From Polynucleobacter sp. JS-Safj-400b-B2 (GTDB lineage: Bacteria; Pseudomonadota; Gammaproteobacteria; Burkholderiales; Burkholderiaceae), in contig NZ_JACVPJ010000001.1 in NCBI RefSeq assembly GCF_018881975.1, positions 1 to 64,000 on the forward strand: a stretch of 64,000 nt of DNA. Reading direction: 5' to 3'. The notes below the pieces were generated by a model. That model ran no database searches and was not told the origin of the DNA. It saw nothing but the letters and a program-made list of their open reading frames with translations. The position numbers and the translations under genes are program-made. Below are positions 25,692-35,967 of the stretch, one piece after another (positions within the stretch are counted from its first letter, which is position 1; each line of letters starts with the position of its first letter).

Positions 25692-28352
25692 TTAAACCGT
25701 TTTTTCTTGGCCGCCGGTTTCAACTAAAACCATTGGACCATCATGAAGGCTAGCGGCCGGTTTAGGTGCTCTACCCAATTTATGGGTAATAGGCTCTGCC
25801 TGAATTTGGCTTTGCGCTTCAGCATGCTTTGAAGAGTCGGTAGCGACCCAGATCATGCCGGCTGATTGCACAACGCTATGCAAAGGGGTTTCCTCAAGCG
25901 CCTGGAAGGCAACCTTAGGAAGCTCTGGTGCAGGCTTAGCAATCACTTCTAACTTCGGGGCCGCTACAGCAACAGGTGCTGGAGTGGTTGAAGATGCAGA
26001 AGTTGATGCAGGAGCAGAATTTTGCGCAGGGCGATTTGATTGACGTGGAGGGCGTGGAGTACGTGGAGCATGCTCTTGCTTTTCTTGTTTCTCTGCAACA
26101 GGCTTTGCATTGCCAAAACTATTGACGATGTTCTGAATTGGCATTGAAGAAGATGCGCCACCCATTCCAACTGGAGGGCCTGCAAATGGACTTGCAGACA
26201 CTGCAGTTGCTGGTGCATTGGTTGATGTACCAGCTGCGTCATTGCCGCCTTCGGTACGCTCGCCACGTTGACCACGACCACGACGGTTGCGACCACGACC
26301 ACGACCACGCTCTTCACCATCCGCTGCTGGAGTAGCTTCACTACCAGGAGCTGCTTCAGTTGCAGGTGTTACTGCTGCCGGGTTAGCTTGGCGCTCTGGT
26401 TTAGGGCCGTTTTGATTGCCCTGATTGCGATTGCCGTTACGGTTGTTGCGGCTGCGATTATTGCCATTAGCTTCTGCTGGAGTTCCTTCAGCTGCAGCTG
26501 CTGCTGGGCGCTCGGTGCGCTCAGTACGCTCACCACGACGGTTGCGGCCACGATTGCGGTCGTTGCTGCCACCGTTGCGGCCTTGATTGCGTCCACGGGG
26601 ATTGCTTGGCGCAGGCTTCTCTTCAACTGCTGGTGCTGAACCAAAGAGGCTCTTAATAAACCCAAAGAAACCACCAGTACTTTCTACTTTCGCAACTTTT
26701 TCAGTGCGTGCAGGGCGTGGTTGGCTAATTGGCGCCGGTTGTGTTGGCGTAATTCCTTTAACCGCTGCCTCTGGACGTACTTTTACGTCAGCATCTTTTT
26801 TGCTAACTGTTGTGTCTGTTTCAAGTTCACGAGCAGCCTCTTCGGCCATCACGTAGCTAGCTTTTTGGTCATCAAGACGGGGGTCGTCATGACGCAAGCG
26901 CTCTAGTTTGTAATGTGGAGTTTCTAAATGCTTGTTTGGAACCATCAAGACATTTACTTTGAAGCGAGTTTCAATCTTAATCACTTCAGCACGTTTTTCA
27001 TTCAAAAGGAATGCAGCCACTTCGACCGGTACCTGAGTATGAATCGCCGCTGTGTTTTCCTTCATTGCCTCTTCTTGGATGATGCGCAGAACTTGCAATG
27101 CAGAAGATTCGGTGTCACGAATGTGGCCTGTGCCGTTACAACGTGGGCAGGTTACATGACTACCTTCAGATAATGCAGGGCGTAAGCGCTGACGAGACAT
27201 TTCCATCAAGCCAAACTTAGAGATCTTGCCCATCTGAACACGAGCGCGGTCATGACGCAGAGCGTCACGTAAGCGATTCTCAACATCTTTTTGCGCTTTG
27301 CTCGATTCCATATCAATGAAGTCGATCACAATCAAGCCACCCAAGTCACGTAAACGTGCTTGACGGGCGATTTCATCAGCGGCTTCTAAGTTAGTACGAG
27401 TAGCCGTCTCTTCAATATCAGAGCCACGGGTTGCACGTGCTGAGTTGACGTCTACAGAAACCAAAGCTTCAGTGTGGTCGATCACGATTGCGCCGCCAGA
27501 TGGCAATGGCACAGTACGTGAGTAAGCAGTTTCGATTTGATGCTCAATTTGGAAACGAGAGAACAAAGGCACATCGTCTTGATAGCGCTTTACTCTTGGC
27601 AAATTGTCGGGCATCACTACGGACATAAATGCTGCAGCTTGTTCGTAGATGTCATCGGTATCAATGAGAATCTCGCCAATATCAGGCTGGAAGTAATCAC
27701 GGATCGCGCGAATCACTAAGCTGGACTCAAGGTAAATCAGTAAAGGAGCAGAGTTGCCTTTAGCAGCTTCATCAATCGCTTTCCATAACTGCATGAGGTA
27801 ACTTAAGTCCCACTGCAATTCAGTAGCATCACGACCAATACCAGCGGTACGAGCAATGATGCTCATGCCATCTGCTACTTCTAATTGAGACATGGCTTCG
27901 CGGAGCTCTTGACGGTCTTCACCTTCAATACGGCGGGAAATGCCGCCTCCACGTGGGTTATTTGGCATCAAAACCAAATAACGGCCTGCCAAGGAGATAA
28001 AGGATGTGAGGGCAGCGCCTTTTTGGCCGCGCTCTTCTTTTTCTACTTGAACAATGATTTCTTGACCTTCACGCAAAGCATCCTTGATGGAAGCATTGCG
28101 AACGTCTGTACCCTCTTTAAAGTAGCTACGGGCAACTTCCTTAAATGGCAAGAAGCCATGACGCTCTTCGCCGTAATTGACAAAGCAGGCCTCGAGGGAA
28201 GGTTCAATACGGGTAATGACACCTTTGTAGATATTGCCTTTGCGTTGTTCACGACCGGCAGCTTCGATATCGATATCAATGAGTTTTTGACCATCAACGA
28301 TGGCAACTCGCAACTCTTCTTGTTGAGTTGCATTAAACAACATGCGTTTCAT
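25692..28352 (-). CDS. rne: Ribonuclease E
   Basis: 886 residues: an N-terminal catalytic half with S1 domain ([19 protein letters not shown] at about 42-60), DNase-I-like catalytic centre ([19 protein letters not shown] and [11 protein letters not shown]) and the zinc link [10 protein letters not shown], then a disordered, Arg/Pro/Ala-rich C-terminal half with [18 protein letters not shown] and NRNQGNQNG stretches for RNA and degradosome contacts. It initiates mRNA decay and rRNA/tRNA processing at the inner membrane. A strong TAGGAG precedes the ATG, and a leader of over 350 bases lies upstream. Confidence 0.96.
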   Translation of the reverse strand: MKRMLFNATQQEELRVAIVDGQKLIDIDIEAAGREQRKGNIYKGVITRIEPSLEACFVNYGEERHGFLPFKEVARSYFKEGTDVRNASIKDALREGQEIIVQVEKEERGQKGAALTSFISLAGRYLVLMPNNPRGGGISRRIEGEDRQELREAMSQLEVADGMSIIARTAGIGRDATELQWDLSYLMQLWKAIDEAAKGNSAPLLIYLESSLVIRAIRDYFQPDIGEILIDTDDIYEQAAAFMSVVMPDNLPRVKRYQDDVPLFSRFQIEHQIETAYSRTVPLPSGGAIVIDHTEALVSVDVNSARATRGSDIEETATRTNLEAADEIARQARLRDLGGLIVIDFIDMESSKAQKDVENRLRDALRHDRARVQMGKISKFGLMEMSRQRLRPALSEGSHVTCPRCNGTGHIRDTESSALQVLRIIQEEAMKENTAAIHTQVPVEVAAFLLNEKRAEVIKIETRFKVNVLMVPNKHLETPHYKLERLRHDDPRLDDQKASYVMAEEAARELETDTTVSKKDADVKVRPEAAVKGITPTQPAPISQPRPARTEKVAKVESTGGFFGFIKSLFGSAPAVEEKPAPSNPRGRNQGRNGGSNDRNRGRNRRGERTERTERPAAAAAEGTPAEANGNNRSRNNRNGNRNQGNQNGPKPERQANPAAVTPATEAAPGSEATPAADGEERGRGRGRNRRGRGQRGERTEGGNDAAGTSTNAPATAVSASPFAGPPVGMGGASSSMPIQNIVNSFGNAKPVAEKQEKQEHAPRTPRPPRQSNRPAQNSAPASTSASSTTPAPVAVAAPKLEVIAKPAPELPKVAFQALEETPLHSVVQSAGMIWVATDSSKHAEAQSQIQAEPITHKLGRAPKPAASLHDGPMVLVETGGQEKTV

Positions 28353-28816
28353 AACACTCTCCTATGGGGGAGGGCGTCGTTGCGCGCTGCGTTAGGGGAC
28401 AAGTTAGATACCGCTAGGGACTAAGCCCAAGGCGGTATATGAGTGTGGATCATGCAAATCTAAGCATTTTTTGCCTAGTTCACCCAGTTAACGGTTGGTT
28501 AAATCGGTGCCACACTTGACGATCGCCGCAGAGACCTCCTTTAGGTCATCAATGCAGGCGCGCGCCTGAAAACTGTCTTCTAATCGCGGGTCGCGGCATA
28601 CGGCACACCAACCCTGCGCCTCATTACAACGGGGGAGGGGCAACCCCGAGAGTCTTTTAAAGGGCGACTCCAAGCTCCACGATTCAAACCTGACTTCAGG
28701 TCAGTCTCGGGCCAATAAATTGGCTAGAGCGTTGATTATACGGCACAAGTTGCGTGACAATGGGGTATTGTTGAGTCCCTTGTCATCCCTCGCCGGGGTC
28801 GCAAGAGAGATAAATC
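28353..28816 (-). promoter_or_regulatory. Long rne leader and rne-rluC divergent promoter region
   Basis: This 464-bp stretch has no credible gene. A TATAAT -10 on the minus strand at 28735-28740, with TTGTCA at 28755-28760 (a short 14-bp spacer), would start rne transcription near 28728 and give a leader of about 375 bases. Hairpin-forming parts include AGGCGCGCGCCT (28555-28566), a short stem TGACCTAAAGGAGGTC on the rne strand, and GGGG/CCCC arms at about 28630-28647. E. coli rne has a 361-base autoregulatory leader, so a similar role is likely. The promoter call is tentative. Confidence 0.5.
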
Positions 28817-29833
28817 ATGAAATCCGAACCTATTTCTATGCCTTTGCAGGTAAAAACGCCCAATACTTCAGCCCCTGCTGCAGTGCATCTTCAGACCATT
28901 GGTCCGGAAGAGGCTGGCCAACGCTTGGATAACTACTTGTTACGCTGGGCCAAAGGGGTTCCTAAGAGCCACGTTTACCGAATCATTCGGTCTGGCGAAG
29001 TCCGGGTAAATAAAAAGCGGGCAGAGCCAACCACACGCCTCATCGAGGGTGATGTGGTGCGCCTTCCCCCAGTCCGAATTGCCGAGCCCGCCCAAATGGC
29101 AGCAGTTAATTCCGCTCAAACCAAATCCCGAGCTCACGGCTATTCAGACAAGATGCCTATTCTTTTTGAGGATGAAGCACTCTTAATCGTAAATAAGCCA
29201 GCAGGTTTGGCTGTCCATGGTGGATCAGGTATTGCTCTTGGGGTAATTGAAGCTTTGCGCATTACTCGTCCCGAACTCAAGTTTCTGGAGTTAGTACATC
29301 GCCTGGACCGAGATACCTCAGGAGTTTTGCTTTTGGCTAAAAAGCGTAGCGCTTTGGTGGAGTTGCATCGTCAAATCCGTGAAGGTCAAACCGATAAGCG
29401 CTATTTCTTGCTTGCACATGGTGAAATTATCCAGGGCGCGCAAACTATGCAGCTTAAATATCCGCTGCATAAGTATCTTCTTCCGAATGGTGAACGTCGT
29501 GTGAAAGTGGATCCAGATGGGTTACCAAGTCATACTGCATTAAGAGTAATCAAAACACTTAAGCGTGAAGATGTCACTATTACCTTGGCTGAAGCGCAAC
29601 TGAAGACGGGGCGCACTCATCAGATTCGAGTGCATTTACTAAAGTTGGGTCACGCAATTTTGGGCGACGATAAGTATGGCTTTGAAGATTTGGATAAGCA
29701 GATTAAATCCAAACGCTTATATCTACACGCTCATCTGGCTGGCTTTACCCATCCACGCACTGGTGAAAAGATGCGGATTGAGTCGCCAATGCCGCCAGAA
29801 TTTACCGCCATGATGAAAAACTTTGAACATTAA
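28817..29833 (+). CDS. rluC: 23S rRNA pseudouridine synthase RluC
   Basis: A 338-residue RluA-family enzyme: S4 RNA-binding domain at about residues 35-85 (GQRLDNYLLRWAKGVPKSHVYR), then the catalytic HRLDRDTSGVLLLAK with its Asp near residue 163, and KTGRTHQIRVHLLKLGHAILGD. Overall arrangement is RluC, which modifies U955, U2504 and U2580 in 23S rRNA. It is the first gene of a run with a HAD phosphatase and an SppA-like protease. It is divergent from rne; a second in-frame start could be used but the family includes this N-terminal tail. Confidence 0.93.
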   Translation: MKSEPISMPLQVKTPNTSAPAAVHLQTIGPEEAGQRLDNYLLRWAKGVPKSHVYRIIRSGEVRVNKKRAEPTTRLIEGDVVRLPPVRIAEPAQMAAVNSAQTKSRAHGYSDKMPILFEDEALLIVNKPAGLAVHGGSGIALGVIEALRITRPELKFLELVHRLDRDTSGVLLLAKKRSALVELHRQIREGQTDKRYFLLAHGEIIQGAQTMQLKYPLHKYLLPNGERRVKVDPDGLPSHTALRVIKTLKREDVTITLAEAQLKTGRTHQIRVHLLKLGHAILGDDKYGFEDLDKQIKSKRLYLHAHLAGFTHPRTGEKMRIESPMPPEFTAMMKNFEH

Positions 29834-29841
29834 AAAGAAGA

Positions 29842-30516
29842 ATGCCGCAAACAAATAAATCAAATCGACCATACGACATGATTGTTTGGGATTGGGATGG
29901 AACCATCCTGGATTCCACGCCAACCATCGTGCATTGCATTCAGCAAGCATGCCGTGATTTAGGCTTTAAAGCGCCGGACGATACTCTGGCGAGCTCGGTC
30001 ATTGGCTTGGGGATTCAGGATTCATTGCGTAGGGCGGTACCTTGGGTTGAGCCAATTCATTTTCAAAAACTCACCGAGCGCTTTCGTTATCACTACTTAG
30101 CCAAAGATCATGAACTCGATTTATTTGTCGGGATAAGAGAGCTCTTGCAAGAACTACATGATCAACAATTTTTATTAGGTGTTGCTACAGGTAAATCTCG
30201 CGTGGGCTTGGATCGTTCACTCAAGCATCATCAAATTGGCCATCTCTTTCATGAGACTCGTACGGCAGATGAGTCTTTCTCCAAGCCGCATCCCGGTATG
30301 TTGCTGGAGTTATCGGATGTGACCCAAGTGCCAACTCGCCGCATGCTCATGATTGGCGATACAACACACGATTTAGATATGGCCGCAAATGCTGGTGTGG
30401 ATGCAGTAGCGGTAACTTATGGTGCCCATCCCCCGAGCACCCTGAAGGAGTCGCCATCATTGGTCCATGTGGATGATGTTGCGCAACTTTCGCAATGGCT
30501 TAAGAGTAATTTGTAA
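29842..30516 (+). CDS. HAD-superfamily hydrolase (phosphoglycolate-phosphatase-like)
   Basis: The 224-residue protein has HAD motif I VWDWDGTILDSTPTI (residues 14-28), a motif II Thr in GVATGKSR, Lys of motif III in FSKPHPGML, and motif IV IGDTTHDLDMAANAG. The alpha-helical cap lies between motifs I and II, as in HAD-IA phosphatases of the Gph/YjjG group. It starts 8 bp after rluC, and the following gene is 29 bp away, so one operon is likely. Physiological substrate is unknown. Confidence 0.9.
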   Translation: MPQTNKSNRPYDMIVWDWDGTILDSTPTIVHCIQQACRDLGFKAPDDTLASSVIGLGIQDSLRRAVPWVEPIHFQKLTERFRYHYLAKDHELDLFVGIRELLQELHDQQFLLGVATGKSRVGLDRSLKHHQIGHLFHETRTADESFSKPHPGMLLELSDVTQVPTRRMLMIGDTTHDLDMAANAGVDAVAVTYGAHPPSTLKESPSLVHVDDVAQLSQWLKSNL

Positions 30517-30545
30517 TCTGATTAGTAACGCTAAGGAATTGATAG

Positions 30546-31493
30546 ATGGAAAATAATCCAAACTCCAATTGGGAGCGCCAAGCTCTTGAGCATCTTCTCT
30601 TGGAGAATTTGAAAGAGACTCGCAAAGCGCGTCGCTGGAAAGCCATATTACGCGTACTTACCCTGCTGGTATTGGTAGGCGCTCTGTTATCGATATTTGA
30701 TTTTCATTTGCCAGGTAAAGGCATGGGAGTTGAAAAACATACTGCCTTGGTAACTCTCGAGGGAGAAATTTCTTCAAGCTCGATGGCTAATGCGATGGAT
30801 ATCAATTCTTCTTTGCTCTCTGCATTTGAGAATGAGAATAGTGCTGGCGTTGTATTGCGCATCAACAGCCCTGGAGGATCTCCTGTGCAGGCTGGCATGA
30901 TTAATGATGAGATTCATCGCTTGCGTACGCTCTATCCAAAAAAACCCTTCTATGTCGTAGTAGAAGATATTTGTGCCTCAGGCGGTTACTACGTTGCGGT
31001 GGCTGCGGATCAAATCTTGGTTGATAAAGCCAGCTTAGTGGGATCCATTGGCGTGATCATGGAAGGCTTTGGTTTTACGGGCTTAATGGATAAGCTAGGG
31101 GTTACGCGTCGCATGATTACCTCAGGCTCTAACAAGGGCATGATGGATCCGTTCAGCAAAGAAAACCCAAAGCAAGTAGAAATGGTCAAGACCATGATCG
31201 ATGAGATACATCAGCAATTTATTGCTGTGGTGAAAGAGGGTCGTGGCGATCGCTTAAAAGATGTGCCGGATTTATTTTCTGGGCGTATCTGGAATGGCGA
31301 GCAAGCCGTCAAGATTGGTTTGGCTGATGGTTATGGAACGGTTGACACTGTCGCGCGCGATATCTTTAAGGCACCCGATATTCTGGATTACACCATGAAG
31401 GAAAACTTTGCCGAGCGGGTCGCTAAGCGCTTTGGTGCAGAGGCTGGTGCTGCTGCTGGTAAAGCTTTAGTGAAGACGCCTGATCTCAAGTAA
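30546..31493 (+). CDS. S49 family signal-peptide peptidase-like protease (SppA-like)
   Basis: The 315-residue protein has one N-terminal membrane segment (about residues 38-56) and an S49 domain. The Ser nucleophile is in DICASGGYYVAVAAD and the Lys base in GSNKGMMDPF; the family motif RINSPGGSPVQAG is present. It probably digests cleaved signal peptides or trapped membrane proteins, facing the periplasm. Length fits the short single-domain SppA type. AAGGA lies upstream of the ATG. Confidence 0.9.
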   Translation: MENNPNSNWERQALEHLLLENLKETRKARRWKAILRVLTLLVLVGALLSIFDFHLPGKGMGVEKHTALVTLEGEISSSSMANAMDINSSLLSAFENENSAGVVLRINSPGGSPVQAGMINDEIHRLRTLYPKKPFYVVVEDICASGGYYVAVAADQILVDKASLVGSIGVIMEGFGFTGLMDKLGVTRRMITSGSNKGMMDPFSKENPKQVEMVKTMIDEIHQQFIAVVKEGRGDRLKDVPDLFSGRIWNGEQAVKIGLADGYGTVDTVARDIFKAPDILDYTMKENFAERVAKRFGAEAGAAAGKALVKTPDLK

Positions 31494-31523
31494 ATAAAAA
31501 ACAAAACTAGAGCGGTAACAAAT

Positions 31524-32294
31524 TTAGGCCAATAGTAGAAATACTGTTGGCCTATTTTGTAATGGGGCACAAGCAGATTCATTCGGGTAACGTTTGCGCC
31601 AATCCCCAATCGAAAGGGTAGCAATCATTTCTGACGGCAGACTAAGGTCTACTCCAAGACACAACAGGCTTTGCGGTGCTAGCGAATTCATGCAGGCCAT
31701 GAGCATGGCGGTATTGCGATAGGGTGTCTCAATCCAAATTTGAGTCTGTTGTAATTTTCTGGACTCTACCTCTAACTGTTTTAGTCTTACCGTACGCTCA
31801 TGAGTGTCATGAGGAAGGTAGCCCTGAAATGCAAAGCGTTGACCATTCAGTCCACTTGCCATCAAGCCCAGCAAAATGGAGCTGGGGCCAACCAGCGGCT
31901 TTACTTTGGCGCCTAGCTTATGTGCTGCTAATACCAACTCTGCACCAGGATCCGCAACTCCGGGTACACCTGCCTCAGACATTAAGCCCATATCATTTCC
32001 AGCAAGCAAAGGCTTAAGTAAATCAGCGGGTTTCACGGCATCGCCGTATTTGGCATTACGCGCTGCGCCACGCCATTCGCCCATCTGCATTTCTTGAATG
32101 GTGCATGCTAATGGCGAAACAGAATCGATGGCTTTTAATAGTGCCCGCGCCGTCTTGGCATCTTCAACAATCCAGTGTTTTAACTTGGCTGTTTGCTTAA
32201 TCGTTTCTGATGGAAGCACCCAAGGTAATTGCTCAACACGAGCATCATCACCCAAAGTATTGGGAACTAAATATAGAGTGCCGAGTTTGCTCAT
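31524..32294 (-). CDS. RsmI-like SAM-dependent methyltransferase
   Basis: A 256-residue protein of the tetrapyrrole-methylase fold, in the RsmI branch: GTLYLVPNTLGDDAR near the start, GLMSEAGVPGVADPGAELVLAAHKLG at 103-128, VGPSSILLGLMASGLNGQRFAFQGYLP, and QIWIETPYRN. RsmI methylates the ribose of C1402 in 16S rRNA. Many betaproteobacteria have this paralogue next to the Maf gene in addition to the genuine rsmI, so the target here is uncertain. It is followed upstream on the same strand by the yceF gene. Confidence 0.85.
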   Translation of the reverse strand: MSKLGTLYLVPNTLGDDARVEQLPWVLPSETIKQTAKLKHWIVEDAKTARALLKAIDSVSPLACTIQEMQMGEWRGAARNAKYGDAVKPADLLKPLLAGNDMGLMSEAGVPGVADPGAELVLAAHKLGAKVKPLVGPSSILLGLMASGLNGQRFAFQGYLPHDTHERTVRLKQLEVESRKLQQTQIWIETPYRNTAMLMACMNSLAPQSLLCLGVDLSLPSEMIATLSIGDWRKRYPNESACAPLQNRPTVFLLLA

Positions 32295-32313
32295 GGAGAA
32301 CTTTTTTTATTTT

Positions 32314-32916
32314 TTATTGCTTAGTTTTTAATGGGATTGCAAACCCGGCATCACGTAGTAAGCCAGTTAATGCAATCAGCGGTAAACCAATTAAAGCTGT
32401 TGGGTCATCACTCTTGATTGACTCTAGTAGACTGATGCCAAGCCCTTCTGACTTAGCGCTGCCGGCACAATCATAAGGCTCTTCAGCAAGTAGATAAGCC
32501 TCTAGCACGCTATCTGGAAGTTTGCGAAAAGCTACTTCAGTCGGAATGCAAACAGTCGTTTGGATTTCGCCCTTCATCAAACACAGCGCTGTTTGAAAAG
32601 TCACTATTTGACCGCGCATGAGTTGTAGCTGAGCTAATGCTCTTTCAAAATTTCCAGGTTTACCAATCGCTGCGCCACACAAATCGGCAACTTGATCGGA
32701 GCCAATCACCCAGGCATCTGGAAACTGTTTGGCAACCGCAGCTGCTTTTGCATGTGCAAGTCGCAGGGCTAAATCAAGAGTACTTTCACCGGTGAGTGGC
32801 GTCTCATCTACTTTTGGTGAAACGACTTCAAAAGGAATGCGTAGACGCTCCAAAAGCTCGCGGCGATATTTGGATGTAGACCCCAGGATAAGGGTTGGAT
32901 TTTGAAAACTACTCAT
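32314..32916 (-). CDS. yceF: Maf/YceF-type nucleoside triphosphate pyrophosphatase
   Basis: A 200-residue Maf protein: SSTSK/SxxxR-type start LILGSTSKYRRELLERL (residues 9-25), VDETPLTGE, and GSDQVADL with the metal-binding Asp. YceF-type Maf proteins hydrolyse m7GTP and similar modified nucleotides, keeping them out of RNA. The gene is divergent from yceD, 55 bp apart, in the same arrangement as in gamma- and betaproteobacteria (yceF / yceD-rpmF). Confidence 0.92.
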   Translation of the reverse strand: MSSFQNPTLILGSTSKYRRELLERLRIPFEVVSPKVDETPLTGESTLDLALRLAHAKAAAVAKQFPDAWVIGSDQVADLCGAAIGKPGNFERALAQLQLMRGQIVTFQTALCLMKGEIQTTVCIPTEVAFRKLPDSVLEAYLLAEEPYDCAGSAKSEGLGISLLESIKSDDPTALIGLPLIALTGLLRDAGFAIPLKTKQ

Positions 32917-32971
32917 CGTGTTCTGTGCTTTCTTCTGTGCTTACTGCCGCGGCTTCATTTAGACTGATGCC

Positions 32972-33547
32972 ATGAATCGTAATCAAGTTTTACCTCAAGT
33001 CGAGCTATCTGCGGAGCCTAGTGCCTTAAAGAGGGTGGATTTTTGTGCACCCCAGTCTTACAGGGGTGCTGGTTTTTTAAGTATTTCAGATATGCCAAGG
33101 CTGGCCGAAGAGGCTTCAATCATCAATTCTGGTGATGGCTTTGATTGGGTTGTTCAGACTCATTTTGAAGACTCGCCGGGAAGTGAGCCCCACCAAATTC
33201 TGGAATTGGGTCTAAAAGGCCGCCTACACCTGGTCTGCCAGCGTTGTTTGCAGGATTGCGCAGTAGATTTGGACGAAAAGCGTCGATTTATTCTGGTTTT
33301 GACAGATTCTGAAGCTGATGAGTACCCTGTTGAGGATGAGGAACAGGAACCCCTGGTTGTAAATCAGCATTTCAACCTCCTGGAGACCATTGAGGATGAG
33401 GTTTTACTGTCATTGCCCTTGATTCCAAAGCATCCAGATGGGTTTTGTGAGCCCCATGCCTCCACCTTTGGGGAGGGGAGTGAGAAAGAGACGTCAAATG
33501 AGCGTGAAAATCCCTTTAACATATTGAAAAATATGAAGAAAAACTGA
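32972..33547 (+). CDS. yceD: YceD (DUF177) protein
   Basis: A 191-residue DUF177 protein with the paired cysteines CQRCLQDCAVDLD around residues 90-102 and the acidic C-terminal region PVEDEEQEP, LLETIEDEVLLSLPLIPKH. It sits directly before rpmF as in most bacteria; YceD has been linked to 23S rRNA accumulation and ribosome assembly. Function is otherwise uncertain. It opens the yceD-rpmF-plsX-fab gene run, with 105 bp between it and rpmF. Confidence 0.9.
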   Translation: MNRNQVLPQVELSAEPSALKRVDFCAPQSYRGAGFLSISDMPRLAEEASIINSGDGFDWVVQTHFEDSPGSEPHQILELGLKGRLHLVCQRCLQDCAVDLDEKRRFILVLTDSEADEYPVEDEEQEPLVVNQHFNLLETIEDEVLLSLPLIPKHPDGFCEPHASTFGEGSEKETSNERENPFNILKNMKKN

Positions 33548-33652
33548 ATTGAGGGGTCTTGTATCAGGTGTTGTTTTGAGTATCATTTGTCAATAAATCA
33601 AGCATTTAGACGCTTTTCCATGTTAGAATATCGCCTTGCTTAGGAGTTCAAT

Positions 33653-33832
33653 ATGGCCGTTCAACAAAACAAAAAATCACCTTCCAAACGTGGCATGCAT
33701 CGTGCGCACGACTTCTTGACCGCACCTGCTACGGCTGTTGAAGCCACAACTGGTGAGGCTCATTTGCGCCACCACATCTCACCTAACGGCTACTATCGTG
33801 GCCGTAAAGTTGTTAAAACTAAAAACGACTAA
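33653..33832 (+). CDS. rpmF: Ribosomal protein bL32
   Basis: A 59-residue protein beginning [20 protein letters not shown] and ending [20 protein letters not shown], which is a complete L32. TAGGAG lies 8 bases before the ATG. L32 is a basic large-subunit protein. It lacks the C-terminal Cys pair found in some L32, so it is the zinc-free form. It is followed by a hairpin before plsX, the standard rpmF-plsX link. Confidence 0.97.
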   Translation: MAVQQNKKSPSKRGMHRAHDFLTAPATAVEATTGEAHLRHHISPNGYYRGRKVVKTKND

Positions 33833-33853
33833 TTTTTTAGTCTAAACAGATAG

Positions 33854-33881
33854 AAGCGGCTCCAGTAAAAGCCGCTTTTTT
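33854..33881 (+). terminator. Hairpin with T run between rpmF and plsX
   Basis: AAGCGGCT (33854-33861) and AGCCGCTT (33870-33877) form an 8-bp stem with an 8-base loop, followed by six T. It ends 34 bases before the plsX start and could stop most rpmF transcripts or act as an attenuator with readthrough into the fab genes. Confidence 0.82.
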
Positions 33882-33915
33882 CTTGGATAAATCACTTGCA
33901 GCAATCAATGAGCTT

Positions 33916-34929
33916 ATGAGCGTTACTCTTGCTATTGATGCCATGGGCGGAGATCATGGAGTCGTCGTGACGGTTCCTGCTGCCTGCGATTTTTTAGAAA
34001 AACACGCAGATGTGAAGATTACCCTTGTGGGTGATCCCGATTTAATCAAGCAAGTCTTGAGTAAATCTCCCAAAGCGCCGATGGACCGCATTCAAATTAT
34101 TTCTGCTAGTGAAGTTGTCTTGATGGATGACCCCATTGAGATTGCTCTGCGTCGCAAAAAAGATTCTTCTATGCGCGTTGCCATCATGCAAGTGAAGGAG
34201 GGCGCTGCCGATGCGGTGATTTCTTCAGGCAACACTGGCGCACTCATGGCGATCTCTCGTTACATTCTAAAGACGCTCGATGGTGTTGATCGTCCCGCAA
34301 TAGCTACCGCAATCCCCAATGAATTAGGGCGCGGTACAACGATGCTCGATCTAGGCGCGAACGCTGACTGCGAACCAATGCACTTAGTACAGTTTGCCCA
34401 GATGGCAAATGTGATGGTGCAAGTGGTAGATGGCAAACAAAATCCTTCAATTGGTCTTCTCAATATTGGCGAGGAAGTGATTAAAGGTAATGAAGTAGTT
34501 AAACAAACTAGTGAACTACTTCGTCAAACTTCTTTAAACTTTTATGGCAACGTAGAAGGTAACGATATTTTTAAAGGCACAACCGATATTGTGGTCTGCG
34601 ATGGTTTTGTGGGCAACGTCGTTCTCAAAGCGAGCGAAGGTTTAGCCAAAATGATGAGTGGTTTGATTCGCCAAGAATTTAATCGCTCGTTGCTTACAAA
34701 ATTAATGGCAATCTGCGCGATGGTGCCATTGCTAAGAGTGCGTAAGCGCGTTGATCATCGTCGTTATAACGGTGCAGTATTGTTAGGTTTACGTGGTTGT
34801 GTGATTAAAAGCCATGGATCCGCTGATCGCTTTGCATTTGGCTTTGCCTTGGATCGCGCCTATGAAGCAGCTAAGAACCGCATGGTGGAGCGCATTGCTG
34901 CAGCCTTTGTGGTGGAGGCAAATGTATGA
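33916..34929 (+). CDS. plsX: Phosphate acyltransferase PlsX
   Basis: A 337-residue PlsX converting acyl-ACP to acyl-phosphate for phosphatidic acid synthesis at the membrane. ATG 33916 is preferred because homologues begin with [14 protein letters not shown]; a TTG at 33883 would add eleven unlike residues and overlap the hairpin. Signature GNTGALMA and [18 protein letters not shown] are present. It overlaps fabH by 4 bases, so the two are translationally linked. Confidence 0.94.
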   Translation: MSVTLAIDAMGGDHGVVVTVPAACDFLEKHADVKITLVGDPDLIKQVLSKSPKAPMDRIQIISASEVVLMDDPIEIALRRKKDSSMRVAIMQVKEGAADAVISSGNTGALMAISRYILKTLDGVDRPAIATAIPNELGRGTTMLDLGANADCEPMHLVQFAQMANVMVQVVDGKQNPSIGLLNIGEEVIKGNEVVKQTSELLRQTSLNFYGNVEGNDIFKGTTDIVVCDGFVGNVVLKASEGLAKMMSGLIRQEFNRSLLTKLMAICAMVPLLRVRKRVDHRRYNGAVLLGLRGCVIKSHGSADRFAFGFALDRAYEAAKNRMVERIAAAFVVEANV

Positions 34930-35912
34930 GTATTTTTGCAAGAGTAGCTGGTACTGGAAGTTATCTTCCAGAGTTGCGCTTAACCAATCAAGATTTAGTC
35001 GAGCGTCTCGCCAAAACTGGCTTAGAGACTAGTGATGAATGGATTAAAACGCGTAGCGGTATTTCTGCACGCCATTTTGCGGCTGAGAATGAACTTACCA
35101 GCGATCTAGCGGTGAAGGCAGCACAAGCTGCACTTGCTAGCGCGGGCATAACCTCTGAAGATTTAGACCTCATTATTTTGGCTACTTCTACACCCGACCA
35201 TTTAGGCGGCTTTCCAAGTACGGCTTGTGTAGTGCAAGATAAATTGGGCGCACATACTTCCTGCGCAGCCTTTGATGTACAGGCAGTTTGCGCTGGCTTT
35301 ACTTATGCACTTGCCATTGCGGATGCGTTTATTCGTTCTGCCACTTACAAAAAAGTATTGGTGATTGGTGCTGAGACCTTCTCACGCATTCTCAATTTCG
35401 AAGACCGTGGAACTTGCGTCTTGTTTGGTGATGGCGCTGGAGCTGTTGTACTCGAGGCTTCTAAAGAGGCGGGTATTTTGTCTACAGCGCTGCATGCCGA
35501 TGGTAGTCAACGCGATATTTTGTGTGTGCCTGGGCGTGCTGGTAATGGCGAAGTACACGGCTCTCCATTTATGACAATGGATGGTCCGGCAGTATTTAAG
35601 TTGGCCGTAAAGGTCTTGGAACAAGTTGCTCACGAAGCGCTTGATAAAGCCAATCTCAAGGCCGAACAAATTGATTGGCTAGTGCCTCATCAAGCAAACA
35701 TTCGCATCATGGAAGGTACCGCCAAGAAGATGGGTATGTCGATGGATAAGGTGATTGTTACCGTGCATGAGCATGGCAATACCTCGGCTGCATCCATTCC
35801 ATTGGCATTAGATTTTGGTGTACGCTCAGGGCAGATTAAGCGTGGCCAACATCTTTTATTAGAGGGTGTTGGTGGCGGCTTTGCTTGGGGCGCGGTTGCC
35901 ATTAAATACTAA
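34926..35912 (+). CDS. fabH: 3-oxoacyl-ACP synthase III
   Basis: The 328-residue ketosynthase starts fatty-acid synthesis by condensing acetyl-CoA with malonyl-ACP. Its triad is visible: Cys122 in [12 protein letters not shown], His in [11 protein letters not shown] and Asn in [12 protein letters not shown]. The C-terminal [15 protein letters not shown] is typical of FabH. Its start overlaps the plsX stop by 4 bases and fabD follows after 55 bp. Confidence 0.97.
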   Translation: MSIFARVAGTGSYLPELRLTNQDLVERLAKTGLETSDEWIKTRSGISARHFAAENELTSDLAVKAAQAALASAGITSEDLDLIILATSTPDHLGGFPSTACVVQDKLGAHTSCAAFDVQAVCAGFTYALAIADAFIRSATYKKVLVIGAETFSRILNFEDRGTCVLFGDGAGAVVLEASKEAGILSTALHADGSQRDILCVPGRAGNGEVHGSPFMTMDGPAVFKLAVKVLEQVAHEALDKANLKAEQIDWLVPHQANIRIMEGTAKKMGMSMDKVIVTVHEHGNTSAASIPLALDFGVRSGQIKRGQHLLLEGVGGGFAWGAVAIKY

Positions 35913-35967
35913 GAACAGTTCACTTTTTATTTATCTCTTTAATTTCTTTTGCTAGCGAATTAATCAC

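Noticed and set aside
25598..25723. N-terminal extension of moaA
   Set aside because: It would overlap the rne coding end and adds residues unlike MoaA; ATG 25597 is preferred.
25964..26639. Several long open frames on both strands across the rne C-terminal region
   Set aside because: They arise from repetitive Arg/Ala/Pro coding sequence; their translations are low complexity and the rne frame is clearly the coding one.
28488..28673. 61-residue minus-strand frame in the rne leader
   Set aside because: No ribosome-binding site and no recognisable protein; the region is better read as untranslated leader.
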